Positions 1 through 5,858 of a stretch of DNA of 5,890 nt are shown here, piece by piece. A program made the translations under genes and the position numbers. This DNA is from Oscillospiraceae bacterium. GTDB lineage: Bacteria; Bacillota; Clostridia; Oscillospirales; Ruminococcaceae. The number at the start of each line of letters is the position of its first letter. Position 1 is the first letter of the stretch. The stretch lies in the NCBI GenBank assembly GCA_017828835.1, contig JAGAEK010000117.1, positions 1 to 5,890 of the forward strand. The letters run 5' to 3'. A model generated the notes under the pieces. It was not told the origin of the DNA, ran no database searches, and saw nothing but the letters and a program-made list of their open reading frames with translations.

Positions 1-1
1 G

Positions 2-370
2 TACATTACAGACGAAAATACCGGGCTGAAGTATGAATTGGTAGGCGACTACTATTTTCTCGCCGGGGATGATGAGACGGAGGAGCGCCGCCACATTGGA
101 ATATGGGGGCAGCGGCATCTTCGCTACCTCAGACGGTGTAAGAAATCGACCTATACGGCACTGCTGATTGAAGGCAAGCTGCCGGATTACCTTGCCGACG
201 TAAACGATCAAGCGGAAGAAATGCTCTTTCAGCTTGTAAAACAAATGGCAAAGGATGAAGGAATTGACGAGGTGTTAAAAAGACAAGATCAATTCGGCTG
301 GGTTCAGCGGATGAATTCAATTCGGAGCAGAGCAATGGAGGTTGTAAACAAAGAGATAATCAACAATTAG
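2..370 (+). CDS. tnpV: TnpV-family transposon-encoded protein, 5' end cut by window edge
   Basis: The reading frame is open from base 2 to the TAG at 368-370 (122 residues visible). A TTG at 38 could serve as a start, but the upstream residues YITDENTGLKYE run smoothly into ELVGDYYFLAGDD, as in TnpV proteins, so the true start is probably just left of the window. Family hallmarks, recognised from memory, are IGIWGQRHLRYL, the LL-x-GKL-x-x-yLA segment, QMAKDEGIDEVLK and the C-terminal DQFGWVQRMNSIRSRA. The visible length fits a nearly complete protein (family about 110-130 residues). There are no membrane segments. TnpV is carried by Tn4451-like and other clostridial mobilizable or conjugative elements. 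Its biochemical role is not established, so it is best read as a marker of a mobile element extending left. A strong terminator follows directly. It converges on the minus-strand ABC operon. Confidence 0.85.
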   Translation, partial: YITDENTGLKYELVGDYYFLAGDDETEERRHIGIWGQRHLRYLRRCKKSTYTALLIEGKLPDYLADVNDQAEEMLFQLVKQMAKDEGIDEVLKRQDQFGWVQRMNSIRSRAMEVVNKEIINN

Positions 371-375
371 AGACT

Positions 376-416
376 ATGGCAGGGCGATCCGTCCTGCCAT
401 TTCTCTTTCTTTTGTT
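376..416 (+). terminator. Rho-independent terminator of tnpV
   Basis: An 11-bp stem (one G-T pair) with arms ATGGCAGGGCG (376-386) and CGTCCTGCCAT (390-400) closes on a 3-base loop (ATC). The T-rich tail TTCTCTTTCTTTTGTT follows at once. It starts six bases after the tnpV stop codon. The tail is U-rich only on the plus strand. Read from the minus strand the stem is followed by AGTCTCTAATTG, so it should not be an efficient terminator for the ABC operon. Confidence 0.87.
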
Positions 417-450
417 AAAGTAAATATTCCATTATCAATACACAAATGCG
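417..450. other. Short AT-rich gap between convergent genes; candidate mobile-element junction
   Basis: This is the sequence between the tnpV terminator and the stop codon of the permease gene. It holds no gene, no recognisable hairpin and no T-tract that could terminate the operon. Because the permease seems to lose its last membrane segment just here, the border between the tnpV-bearing segment and the operon may lie in or near this stretch. No inverted terminal repeat or target duplication can be identified from one side alone. Confidence 0.4.
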
Positions 451-2385
451 TTATCGAAGCAGGTTAATAAAGTCAATCCAATACGGCAAATCGGGAATCA
501 GCAAGTGTGGAAGCAGTGTTATGGATATGACGGCTGGGATAGTAATATATAACTTCCGCATGAATTTTGAGGCGATGCAAATAATGACAGAGAACAGAAT
601 AAAGCCGACTGTCTTTTTAAGAACATAAAGAACAGTATAAAACAATAAAGACGTATTTAAGGCAAACGGAAGCCCGATAACGCTTAAAGACGGTGCGGAC
701 AGGCTTTCAAGCGGGAATCGTACAGCCATAAAAACAAAATCGACGGTTATAAAAACAATGCACAGCAAGGCTGTAACCGTAACGGCGGATACTATTTTTA
801 CTCTGTCAAGCGTCCGTCCGCCGTTTTTTGCGCTTGAAAGCAGTTTACCCATACCATTTTTGTACTCAACCGTGTAGATACCGGCAAACAAAAGCAGTAT
901 CAAGGCGTACAGGTACGGGTCATAGTCAGAAAAAAGCAAGGCTCGCCAGCCGGTATCGTAAATTATCTCCGCTTTTTTGCCTTCGGTTTGCAGTTTTTCA
1001 ACGTGATTTTTCTGCTCATTCAACCGCGAAAACGCCGACTGTTTTACTTCTGCGGCGTAAAATCTTTCAAGAAACTCGCTATACTCGTCGGACGTTATCT
1101 GACCGCTTTGAACTTTATTACGCATCGTTTCAAGCTGTGAAATAACGGTCTCGCATTCGGACAGATTCGACGCTATATATTCGGCTTTTTCGACGGTCAG
1201 TTCACCTGCAAGTTCAGTACAAAGCCGATAATATTCTTCTTCGTACAGATCGTTACGGCATACGTTATCAACGCAGAAAAACACCTTAACTCCAAGCAGG
1301 AGAACGACAAGCAATATCAGCTTTGATGAAATGAATAATTTTTTCAGTTCATAAATGTATAGTCCGTGCCTTTTTGCACGGCGTATCTTTTTTTGCTTTG
1401 CGGATTTATTGAAAACACAACGGATTTTACCGAGCAGGTTCATCTCGATTCTGCGCAGATTTTCGCTTGTCGTCGTCTGTTTGTTCCCAAAAATGCAAAA
1501 TAAGACGCAGATGGCAGTACATACAAATAAAATAACGATAACTGTAACCGGCAGTAAGTCAACCGCCTTGTCGAACAGATTCAAAGCACGGTAGCGGACA
1601 AAAAAGCCGTTGATATCAAATCCGGATGAATAAAGTATCGCACAGACTGTTCCACTGCACAGAAACGTGAAAATGTAACTACCCGTCAGCTTGCCTATCA
1701 GCGCCGACAACACGGACAGCGCGAAAGTAATAATGACAGAGAGAGCAAACAGGAGCAAGAAATACCAAATTATACTCAACGGATACGGGCAAAACTCCAT
1801 ACTCTGAACAGACACAAGCGGCGCGAACAAGCCGGATAAACCGTACTTAAAACCGCAGACAATAAGATTTATTGCCGAATAAACCGCTGTGATCAGCGTC
1901 GAAAGAATAAACAAAAGCGACAGTTTCGCGCCATTAACTTGTTTGCCCCTCTTCGATATGAAAAGAAAGGGTTTCATCCCGGATTCCTTTTCACAAAGTG
2001 ATACCGCGCTTCCTATAACAACAGATAGGACAAGCAAAAGTGTGATTTTGCCTGTAAATCGGAAATAATCACCGTATCCCTTTACCGTCTGAGGCGTCTG
2101 TCCGTCTTTTAGAAGTGCTGAATACTTTTCTATTACCTTTTCCTGATAGTCGATGATATAGCTGTCTTTACCGTCCGACAGATCTGAAATGTTAATCTCC
2201 GCCAATCGGATCACGCGCTGTATATCGCCAGTATATTCTTCTTTATATTCGTCATCCGCTCTTTCAGCGGTATCTGCGGGATAAAAGAAGCAAACGGCGG
2301 CGTTTGCGAAAAGCAGCGCGGTGATAATAAGCAGTATTCCCTTTGATGAAAAGAGCTTTTTAAACTCGTATTTCAAAAGCTTCAT
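451..2385 (-). CDS. ABC-2 type transporter permease, internally duplicated, C-terminus probably truncated
   Basis: Integral membrane subunit (644 aa) partnering the ATPase encoded just upstream. Two homologous halves are visible. Half 1 opens with KYEFKKLFSSKGILLI (residues 5-20) and half 2 with IYELKKLFISSKLILLV (344-360). Each then has a large extracytoplasmic loop (37-112; 372-487, rich in Glu/Lys and probably helical), a second TM, and an E-x3-GM-x3-L-x-S/F-x-K-x-G cytoplasmic motif (132-148; 507-523). Half 1 has about six TMs (near 17-36, 113-131, 154-177, 203-230, 236-253, 278-299). Half 2 has about five (353-371, 489-506, 530-554, 577-604, 613-630). It ends at NLLR, where half 1 reads NLFDKAVDLLP and enters its last TM, so the sixth TM of half 2 appears to be missing. 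The ATG overlaps the ATPase stop as ATGA, with GGTGAT five bases upstream. The substrate is unknown. No terminator follows it on the minus strand. Confidence 0.9.
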   Translation of the reverse strand: MKLLKYEFKKLFSSKGILLIITALLFANAAVCFFYPADTAERADDEYKEEYTGDIQRVIRLAEINISDLSDGKDSYIIDYQEKVIEKYSALLKDGQTPQTVKGYGDYFRFTGKITLLLVLSVVIGSAVSLCEKESGMKPFLFISKRGKQVNGAKLSLLFILSTLITAVYSAINLIVCGFKYGLSGLFAPLVSVQSMEFCPYPLSIIWYFLLLFALSVIITFALSVLSALIGKLTGSYIFTFLCSGTVCAILYSSGFDINGFFVRYRALNLFDKAVDLLPVTVIVILFVCTAICVLFCIFGNKQTTTSENLRRIEMNLLGKIRCVFNKSAKQKKIRRAKRHGLYIYELKKLFISSKLILLVVLLLGVKVFFCVDNVCRNDLYEEEYYRLCTELAGELTVEKAEYIASNLSECETVISQLETMRNKVQSGQITSDEYSEFLERFYAAEVKQSAFSRLNEQKNHVEKLQTEGKKAEIIYDTGWRALLFSDYDPYLYALILLLFAGIYTVEYKNGMGKLLSSAKNGGRTLDRVKIVSAVTVTALLCIVFITVDFVFMAVRFPLESLSAPSLSVIGLPFALNTSLLFYTVLYVLKKTVGFILFSVIICIASKFMRKLYITIPAVISITLLPHLLIPDLPYWIDFINLLR

Positions 2386-3242
2386 AGAATATCACCGAAA
2401 ACATACAGATAATAATCCTCCAGCGTCGGTGCGGCTGGTACGGCGTTTTCACACGGAAGCTCGTCGGACAAAATTCGCAGCGTCACACCGTCTCCGTCGG
2501 GAATAATACTGCAAACACGGTATTTGTTTTTCAGTTTTTCCGCTTCCTCGCGGTCAGCGCGGATACAATAAACCCTGCCTTTCATTTTCTCCGTCAGCGT
2601 TTCCGGTGCGGCGGTATCAATGATCTTGCCTTGCTTTAATATAACGACCTCACGGGCTATACCTTCAATGTCCGATACGATATGCGTTGCCCACAAAACC
2701 GTTTTATCTGCGGATATTTCAGATATAAGGTTACGCACCGCAATCCGCTGTTTCGGATCAAGTCCTGCGGTTGGCTCGTCAAGCACGATTATTTCGGGGG
2801 AACCGAGAACGGCTTGCGCTAAGGAAAGCCGCTGCTTCATACCGCCTGAAAGTGCGGAAATCTTTCTGTCCATACAGTCGTCAAGCTCCACACGTCGCAG
2901 TATATACTCAACTTCGCTTTCGTTACCACGCGGTAAGCCCTTCAATTCGGACATATAGAGCAAAAAATCACGAACGGTAAAAGACGGGTACGTTCCAGCA
3001 TACTGCGGCATATATCCTATTTTTTCGAGATATAATTTGCCGAGCGTTTTTACGCTTTTTCCGTTATACATAACCTCGCCAAACGATTGCGGCAGTATTC
3101 CGGAAATTATATTCATCAGTGTGCTCTTGCCGCTGCCGTTTGGACCGAGAAGCGCGTAAATGCCGCTTGAAAATACGGCGTTTACGTCTGATAACGCCTG
3201 TGTCTTTCCGTAGTTTTTCGATATGTTTTTCAGTTCGAGCAT
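2382..3242 (-). CDS. ABC transporter ATP-binding protein (ABC-2 exporter type)
   Basis: Cytoplasmic ATPase (286 aa) that should power the downstream permease. All motifs are intact: Walker A GPNGSGKST (33-41), Q-loop Q80 in GYMPQY, signature LSGGMKQR (131-138), Walker B IIVLDEP (151-157, catalytic E156), D-loop AGLD (159-162) and switch H187 in WATH. A C-terminal accessory region (about 210-286) ends in LEDYYLYVFGD, an ending typical of ATPases of the CcmA/drug-resistance and gliding type paired with ABC-2 permeases. I chose the ATG at 3242-3240 over the in-frame TTG at 3245: it gives the usual MLELKNISKNYG start, overlaps the upstream stop as TGATG, and has GAGGG seven bases ahead. It overlaps the permease by 4 bp (ATGA), indicating translational coupling. 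There is a single ATPase for a permease with two halves, so one permease chain with two ATPase copies is the likely stoichiometry (inference). Confidence 0.97.
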   Translation of the reverse strand: MLELKNISKNYGKTQALSDVNAVFSSGIYALLGPNGSGKSTLMNIISGILPQSFGEVMYNGKSVKTLGKLYLEKIGYMPQYAGTYPSFTVRDFLLYMSELKGLPRGNESEVEYILRRVELDDCMDRKISALSGGMKQRLSLAQAVLGSPEIIVLDEPTAGLDPKQRIAVRNLISEISADKTVLWATHIVSDIEGIAREVVILKQGKIIDTAAPETLTEKMKGRVYCIRADREEAEKLKNKYRVCSIIPDGDGVTLRILSDELPCENAVPAAPTLEDYYLYVFGDIL

Positions 3243-4363
3243 CAATCGACCCTCACGATCTTACTATCGCCTGTTTTGATATTGACTACCAAAAGTGCGT
3301 TTTTCCCCTGTTTTATGTATTCTCCGTTTTCTTCGTATGTGTTCAATTCAATACCTATAAAATCTCCCGTTCCGCTTTTTCCGGCAACGCCTACGGTGTA
3401 TGTAAAGGTACATCCGGAATCGGTTATATCGCAGAGCAAACGCTCATTTTCACCGTTAAGATCGCATATATACAACTTCCCTCCGTTTTTATCGGTTACG
3501 GCGATACAATCGTCTGTGTTTTCGTCGTAAACGTAACCCAAAAAAGGAACGGTATCCTGAAATTTGAAATACAAAATACTGTCGTCGTATATCAATGGGA
3601 AAGAACATATTTCATCTATAACCGTCAATATCTCACCTGTCGTTTTATCTTTGCGCCGCACTCTGTAAGCGGGGAGTTTACTGCCTTCCGCGCCTTTTAT
3701 TTGCCCTGTCGGTTCGACGGTAAAAGTATAATTTTTGCTGGACAGTTTTTCCGAATAACCGACGTCTCCGTCAATTCTGTTGTTATAGTCCGCATCAGTT
3801 GAATAATGCTCGCCCGCATCAGTGTACCAGAAGAGTTTTCCGTCCTCTGCCGACAAAAGAAATTGCGGTACGCTTTGCGGTTCAGTCGTTAAAGTATTAA
3901 CGCTCCTGCTTTTAATGTCAAGCTTCAACAGGGTGAATTCAACGTTTCCTTTTTCATTTAATTCGCTTTGATTGAAATATGCAGAATCTCCGCACACGTT
4001 CATTTCGGAAAGCGTACCGCCTTTTGTCTCGTACAGCTTTTCAAACTTACCGGATTTCAGATCGAAACGGCACAAATAAATAGGATTGTCGGCGCCGGCA
4101 AGATAATAAACGTATTGCCCGACAAAGACAGGATTGGATTCCATACCGAAAAACGGGCAGCTTTTATCATTGTGCTTACAAAGCGGGTCGGGACAAAGTG
4201 GAGAGGCTGTCCCATTCTCCGTGTTGAATCGGTAAAAAACTCCGTTCAGCTTTGCGTAAATGCAGTTATCCGTGTAATTTATATCCGTCTCTTGATCTTT
4301 GGCGCACGAAATGCAAAGAAACACGGCAAGTAGTAAAACAAAAACCAAAAAACTCTTTTTCAT
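3242..4363 (-). CDS. Putative surface lipoprotein with C-x4-C-x-H-x4-C motif (copy 2 of the pair)
   Basis: 373 aa. The N-terminus is a short basic stretch (MKKS), a hydrophobic core (5-19) and a cysteine at 20 in LCISCAK, consistent with a lipoprotein signal peptide, though -3 is Cys rather than the usual Leu. Mature residues 57-71 carry C57-PDPL-C62-K-H64-NDKS-C69-PF, a CCHC arrangement shared exactly with the upstream gene and possibly metal-binding. The rest is beta-rich with repeated 'x-L-x-x-D-x-x-(S/T/N)-G-x' turns (LCRFDLKSGKF, LLKLDIKSRSV, LYICDLNGENE, LVVNIKTGDSK), suggesting a beta-propeller-like fold (inference). An acidic stretch, STDADYNNRIDGD (188-200), is also shared. Its start lies 2 bp after the upstream stop, with GGAG (4372-4369) five bases before the ATG and inside the last codons of the upstream gene. 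Its stop overlaps the ATPase start. Likely role: an extracytoplasmic partner or sensor for the exporter. No function is established. Confidence 0.85.
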   Translation of the reverse strand: MKKSFLVFVLLLAVFLCISCAKDQETDINYTDNCIYAKLNGVFYRFNTENGTASPLCPDPLCKHNDKSCPFFGMESNPVFVGQYVYYLAGADNPIYLCRFDLKSGKFEKLYETKGGTLSEMNVCGDSAYFNQSELNEKGNVEFTLLKLDIKSRSVNTLTTEPQSVPQFLLSAEDGKLFWYTDAGEHYSTDADYNNRIDGDVGYSEKLSSKNYTFTVEPTGQIKGAEGSKLPAYRVRRKDKTTGEILTVIDEICSFPLIYDDSILYFKFQDTVPFLGYVYDENTDDCIAVTDKNGGKLYICDLNGENERLLCDITDSGCTFTYTVGVAGKSGTGDFIGIELNTYEENGEYIKQGKNALLVVNIKTGDSKIVRVD

Positions 4364-4365
4364 GA

Positions 4366-5625
4366 TTACTCCATTTTTGCCTCTTTGTATTCCCCTGTAT
4401 TAACGTCAATTATCATTATCGCGTCGCCAAGCATATCAAGGCTCACGCCGTCTGCGCTTATTTCACAACGCTGCATTTTTATGACGAAATAGTTATCGTT
4501 ACCGGATTTTCCGAGCATTTCGTTTGTTAAGCAAAAGCAATAATTATCCCCGAAATCGCAGAGCAAACGTCCGTTTTCTCCATTGAAATCACACACATAC
4601 AGTTTATATCCTCTCGGATCATAGATGGGATTATCGGTTTTGCTGCCGTTTTCATCTTCATAATATCCGACGATAAGCGGCTTATCCTGATATTCAAAAT
4701 AGAACACCTTGTTGCCGAATGTCATAGGAAAAGCAGGCGTATTCTTCAAAATGACTGTTTTCTCGCTTGTATCTAACTTGCAACTTATTATATTAAAGCT
4801 ATATGGTATGTTATAAACCGGATACTTCATTGTATCCCCGCGCTCGAGCGTAATACTGTAATCTCCGTCTGACATTGAGTTTTCATCTTTGTCGCCGTCA
4901 GTTCGATTGTCAAAGTCGGTGTCAGTTGAAAAATACGATGTTTTACTGTCGGGATCTCTCCAAAACAATCTCCCGTCAGCATAAGCATACGCGGTTGCGT
5001 TTTGTGAAAGCCCACAACTGCCGAGATTAACAAGTTTATCCTCACTTATACTGTATCGTAAAAGGTCGAAATTATATACAGGTTTATTTCCGTCGCCGTT
5101 ATTCGAAACAAATTCAAGAAAATAAACATAATCGTCAAATACAGACAAACCTGTTATCGTCGCTGCGTTGTTTTCGTAGATAATTTTAAGTTTACCGTTT
5201 TCTATATCGTATTTGCATAGCTGTCTGTAAAACTTCAAAGTCTCATAATTCCGCAGATAAAATGCATTTTTGCCAACGATGCCAAAACCGGAAGCGCTCA
5301 TATTATGAAACGGACAAACAGACGTTGCGTGATTACACAGCGGATCAGAACAAGCCGGCGTTCCGGTACCTGTCTTAACGTTTATTCTGTAAGGAGTTTG
5401 GATGCCCGATGCGGTTTTCCATAGGATATAAGCATAATTATCAGAATAATATTCTCCTTCGCTTTTATTGTTTCTGATACACGACGTTGAAAGCAATAAA
5501 ATAGCGAGCAGAATCAACAACAGCCATTTACGAAATAGAAGCTTCACGGACTGAGAAAAACTCCAGTCAAATCTGGAATTCCTTCTTTTTCTATCGCCCG
5601 AATTTGTTTTTATAGTTTGATTCAT
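4366..5625 (-). CDS. Putative surface lipoprotein with long N-terminal extension and C-x4-C-x-H-x4-C motif (copy 1 of the pair)
   Basis: 419 aa, first gene of the operon and paralogous to the next gene along its length. Shared blocks are C92-SDPL-C97-N-H99-ATSV-C104-PF, FSTDTDFDNRTDGD (232-245), YFEYQD (309-314), KLYVCDFNGENGRLLCDF (341-358), LGKSG (371-375) and a closing IIDVNTGEYK. The hydrophobic segment (35-47) ends in STSC49, a plausible lipidation site, but 34 mostly polar/basic residues precede it, unusually long for a lipoprotein signal. The ATG at 5625 has GAAAAGGG ten bases upstream (5643-5636). An in-frame GTG at 5547-5545 would give a conventional signal (VKLLFRKW...), with only a distant GGAG (13 bases). 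If the ATG is real, the protein may instead stay anchored as a type II membrane protein. The acidic stretch is longer here, extended by KDENSMSDGD (246-255). Beta-propeller-like turns are present. Function not recognised. Confidence 0.85.
   Translation of the reverse strand: MNQTIKTNSGDRKRRNSRFDWSFSQSVKLLFRKWLLLILLAILLLSTSCIRNNKSEGEYYSDNYAYILWKTASGIQTPYRINVKTGTGTPACSDPLCNHATSVCPFHNMSASGFGIVGKNAFYLRNYETLKFYRQLCKYDIENGKLKIIYENNAATITGLSVFDDYVYFLEFVSNNGDGNKPVYNFDLLRYSISEDKLVNLGSCGLSQNATAYAYADGRLFWRDPDSKTSYFSTDTDFDNRTDGDKDENSMSDGDYSITLERGDTMKYPVYNIPYSFNIISCKLDTSEKTVILKNTPAFPMTFGNKVFYFEYQDKPLIVGYYEDENGSKTDNPIYDPRGYKLYVCDFNGENGRLLCDFGDNYCFCLTNEMLGKSGNDNYFVIKMQRCEISADGVSLDMLGDAIMIIDVNTGEYKEAKME
4369..4372 (-). 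promoter_or_regulatory. Ribosome binding site of the second lipoprotein gene
   Basis: On the minus strand GGAG lies five bases before the ATG at 4363, within the last sense codons of the upstream gene (Met-Glu-stop). The stop codon of the first lipoprotein gene lies between this site and the next start, so ribosomes finishing the first gene are placed to re-initiate. This fixes the start at 4363 and supports coupled production of the two lipoproteins. Confidence 0.75.
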
Positions 5626-5635
5626 AAAATTGCTG

Positions 5636-5643
5636 CCCTTTTC
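5636..5643 (-). promoter_or_regulatory. Ribosome binding site favouring the ATG start of the first lipoprotein gene
   Basis: Minus-strand GAAAAGGG lies ten bases before the ATG at 5625. This supports the long-leader start over the GTG at 5547, whose best Shine-Dalgarno candidate (GGAG) is 13 bases away. The spacing of ten is slightly long, so the GTG cannot be excluded. Confidence 0.6.
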
Positions 5644-5681
5644 ACCAATAGCTACAATAATATAATTTAAGGTTGATAATC

Positions 5682-5777
5682 ACAACTATCCATCTATTAA
5701 GTATAGCACGTTTTTAATACTTTTTCAAGATGCGATTATTGTGAAAATGTGAAGATATCGTTTATATGGATAGTTGT
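5682..5777. repeat. Perfect 12-bp inverted repeat flanking the operon promoter
   Basis: ACAACTATCCAT at 5682-5693 and its exact reverse complement ATGGATAGTTGT at 5766-5777 are separated by 72 bp that contain the whole operon promoter. The centres are 84 bp apart, about eight helical turns at 10.5 bp per turn. The bases just outside each arm do not pair, so the repeat is exactly 12 bp. A chance match of this length in such a short region is unlikely. Possible meanings are recombination sites of an invertible promoter, or two operator sites bound by a looping regulator. An RNA stem is less likely because the right arm lies upstream of the predicted transcription start. Confidence 0.85.
5700..5728 (-). 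promoter_or_regulatory. SigA-type promoter of the lipoprotein/ABC operon
   Basis: On the minus strand, TTGAAA (5728-5723), a 17-base spacer (5722-5706) and TATACT (5705-5700) form a near-consensus housekeeping promoter. TGC directly before the -10 makes it an extended -10 element. Transcription would start near 5693, giving a leader of about 68 bases before the ATG at 5625. The predicted start coincides with the first bases of the left 12-bp repeat, so a protein bound there, or inversion of the segment, would affect expression directly. Confidence 0.85.
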
Positions 5778-5795
5778 CGGTAAACACCGACAACT
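5772..5795. repeat. 24-bp palindrome (10-bp arms, 4-base centre) between the divergent promoters
   Basis: Arms AGTTGTCGGT (5772-5781) and ACCGACAACT (5786-5795) are perfect complements around AAAC. Neither strand has a T-run directly after the stem, and neither divergent transcript is expected to cross it, so it does not look like a terminator for genes in the window. The left arm shares AGTTGT with the right copy of the 12-bp repeat, so this hexamer occurs three times in the region (5682-5687 as ACAACT, 5772-5777, 5790-5795 as ACAACT). A binding site for a dimeric regulator is the simplest reading (inference). Confidence 0.7.
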
Positions 5796-5829
5796 CAACA
5801 AAAAAACGAGGATTTTTTCTTTTTGCCTC

Positions 5830-5858
5830 TTGACAAACGAACAAATGTTCTGTATAAT
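5830..5858 (+). promoter_or_regulatory. Consensus SigA promoter firing rightward out of the window
   Basis: TTGACA (5830-5835), a 17-base spacer (5836-5852) and TATAAT (5853-5858) match the housekeeping consensus at every position. A/T tracts at 5800-5806 and 5813-5824 upstream could act as an UP-like element. Transcription would begin near 5865, and no start codon with a good ribosome binding site is visible before the window ends. The driven gene therefore lies to the right, divergent from the ABC operon. The promoter carries a LexA box in its spacer. Confidence 0.9.
5838..5851. promoter_or_regulatory. LexA (SOS) operator inside the rightward promoter
   Basis: CGAACAAATGTTCT fits the Gram-positive LexA/DinR box (CGAAC-RNRY-GTTYG-like; GAAC-N4-GTTC core) at all core positions. 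Its arms GAACA and TGTTC are perfect complements. It fills the spacer between -35 and -10, the classic position for blocking RNA polymerase. The gene to the right is therefore expected to be DNA-damage inducible; lexA itself, or another SOS gene such as a Y-family polymerase or recA, is possible. It is more than 100 bp from the operon promoter, so control of the ABC operon by LexA is not implied. Confidence 0.85.

Noticed and set aside
129..335. 68-residue minus-strand open frame opposite tnpV
   Set aside because: The plus strand carries a recognisable TnpV reading frame with its own terminator. The antisense frame has no motif.
376..400. Bidirectional terminator serving also the ABC operon
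   Set aside because: On the minus strand the stem is followed by AGTCTCTAATTG rather than a U-tract.
828..1594. Plus-strand open frames of 79-105 residues inside the permease gene
   Set aside because: They are antisense to the permease, of biased composition and without motifs.
2620..2980. Plus-strand open frames of 69-112 residues opposite the ATPase
   Set aside because: They are the complement of the conserved Walker B, signature and Q-loop coding region; the minus-strand reading explains the sequence fully.
3119..3802. 227-residue plus-strand open frame opposite the second lipoprotein and ATPase
   Set aside because: It lies wholly antisense to two well-supported genes, is Arg/Phe/Val/Cys-rich without a recognisable domain, and crosses the tight junction of the minus-strand operon. 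It is a shadow frame.
5626..5693. Riboswitch or attenuator in the operon leader
   Set aside because: The predicted leader is only about 68 bases, AT-rich, with no strong hairpin plus T-run and no recognised aptamer motif. The long 12-bp pairing partner lies upstream of the predicted transcription start.
5772..5795. Reading the 24-bp palindrome as an intrinsic terminator
   Set aside because: No T-run follows the stem directly on either strand, and it lies upstream of both divergent promoters.
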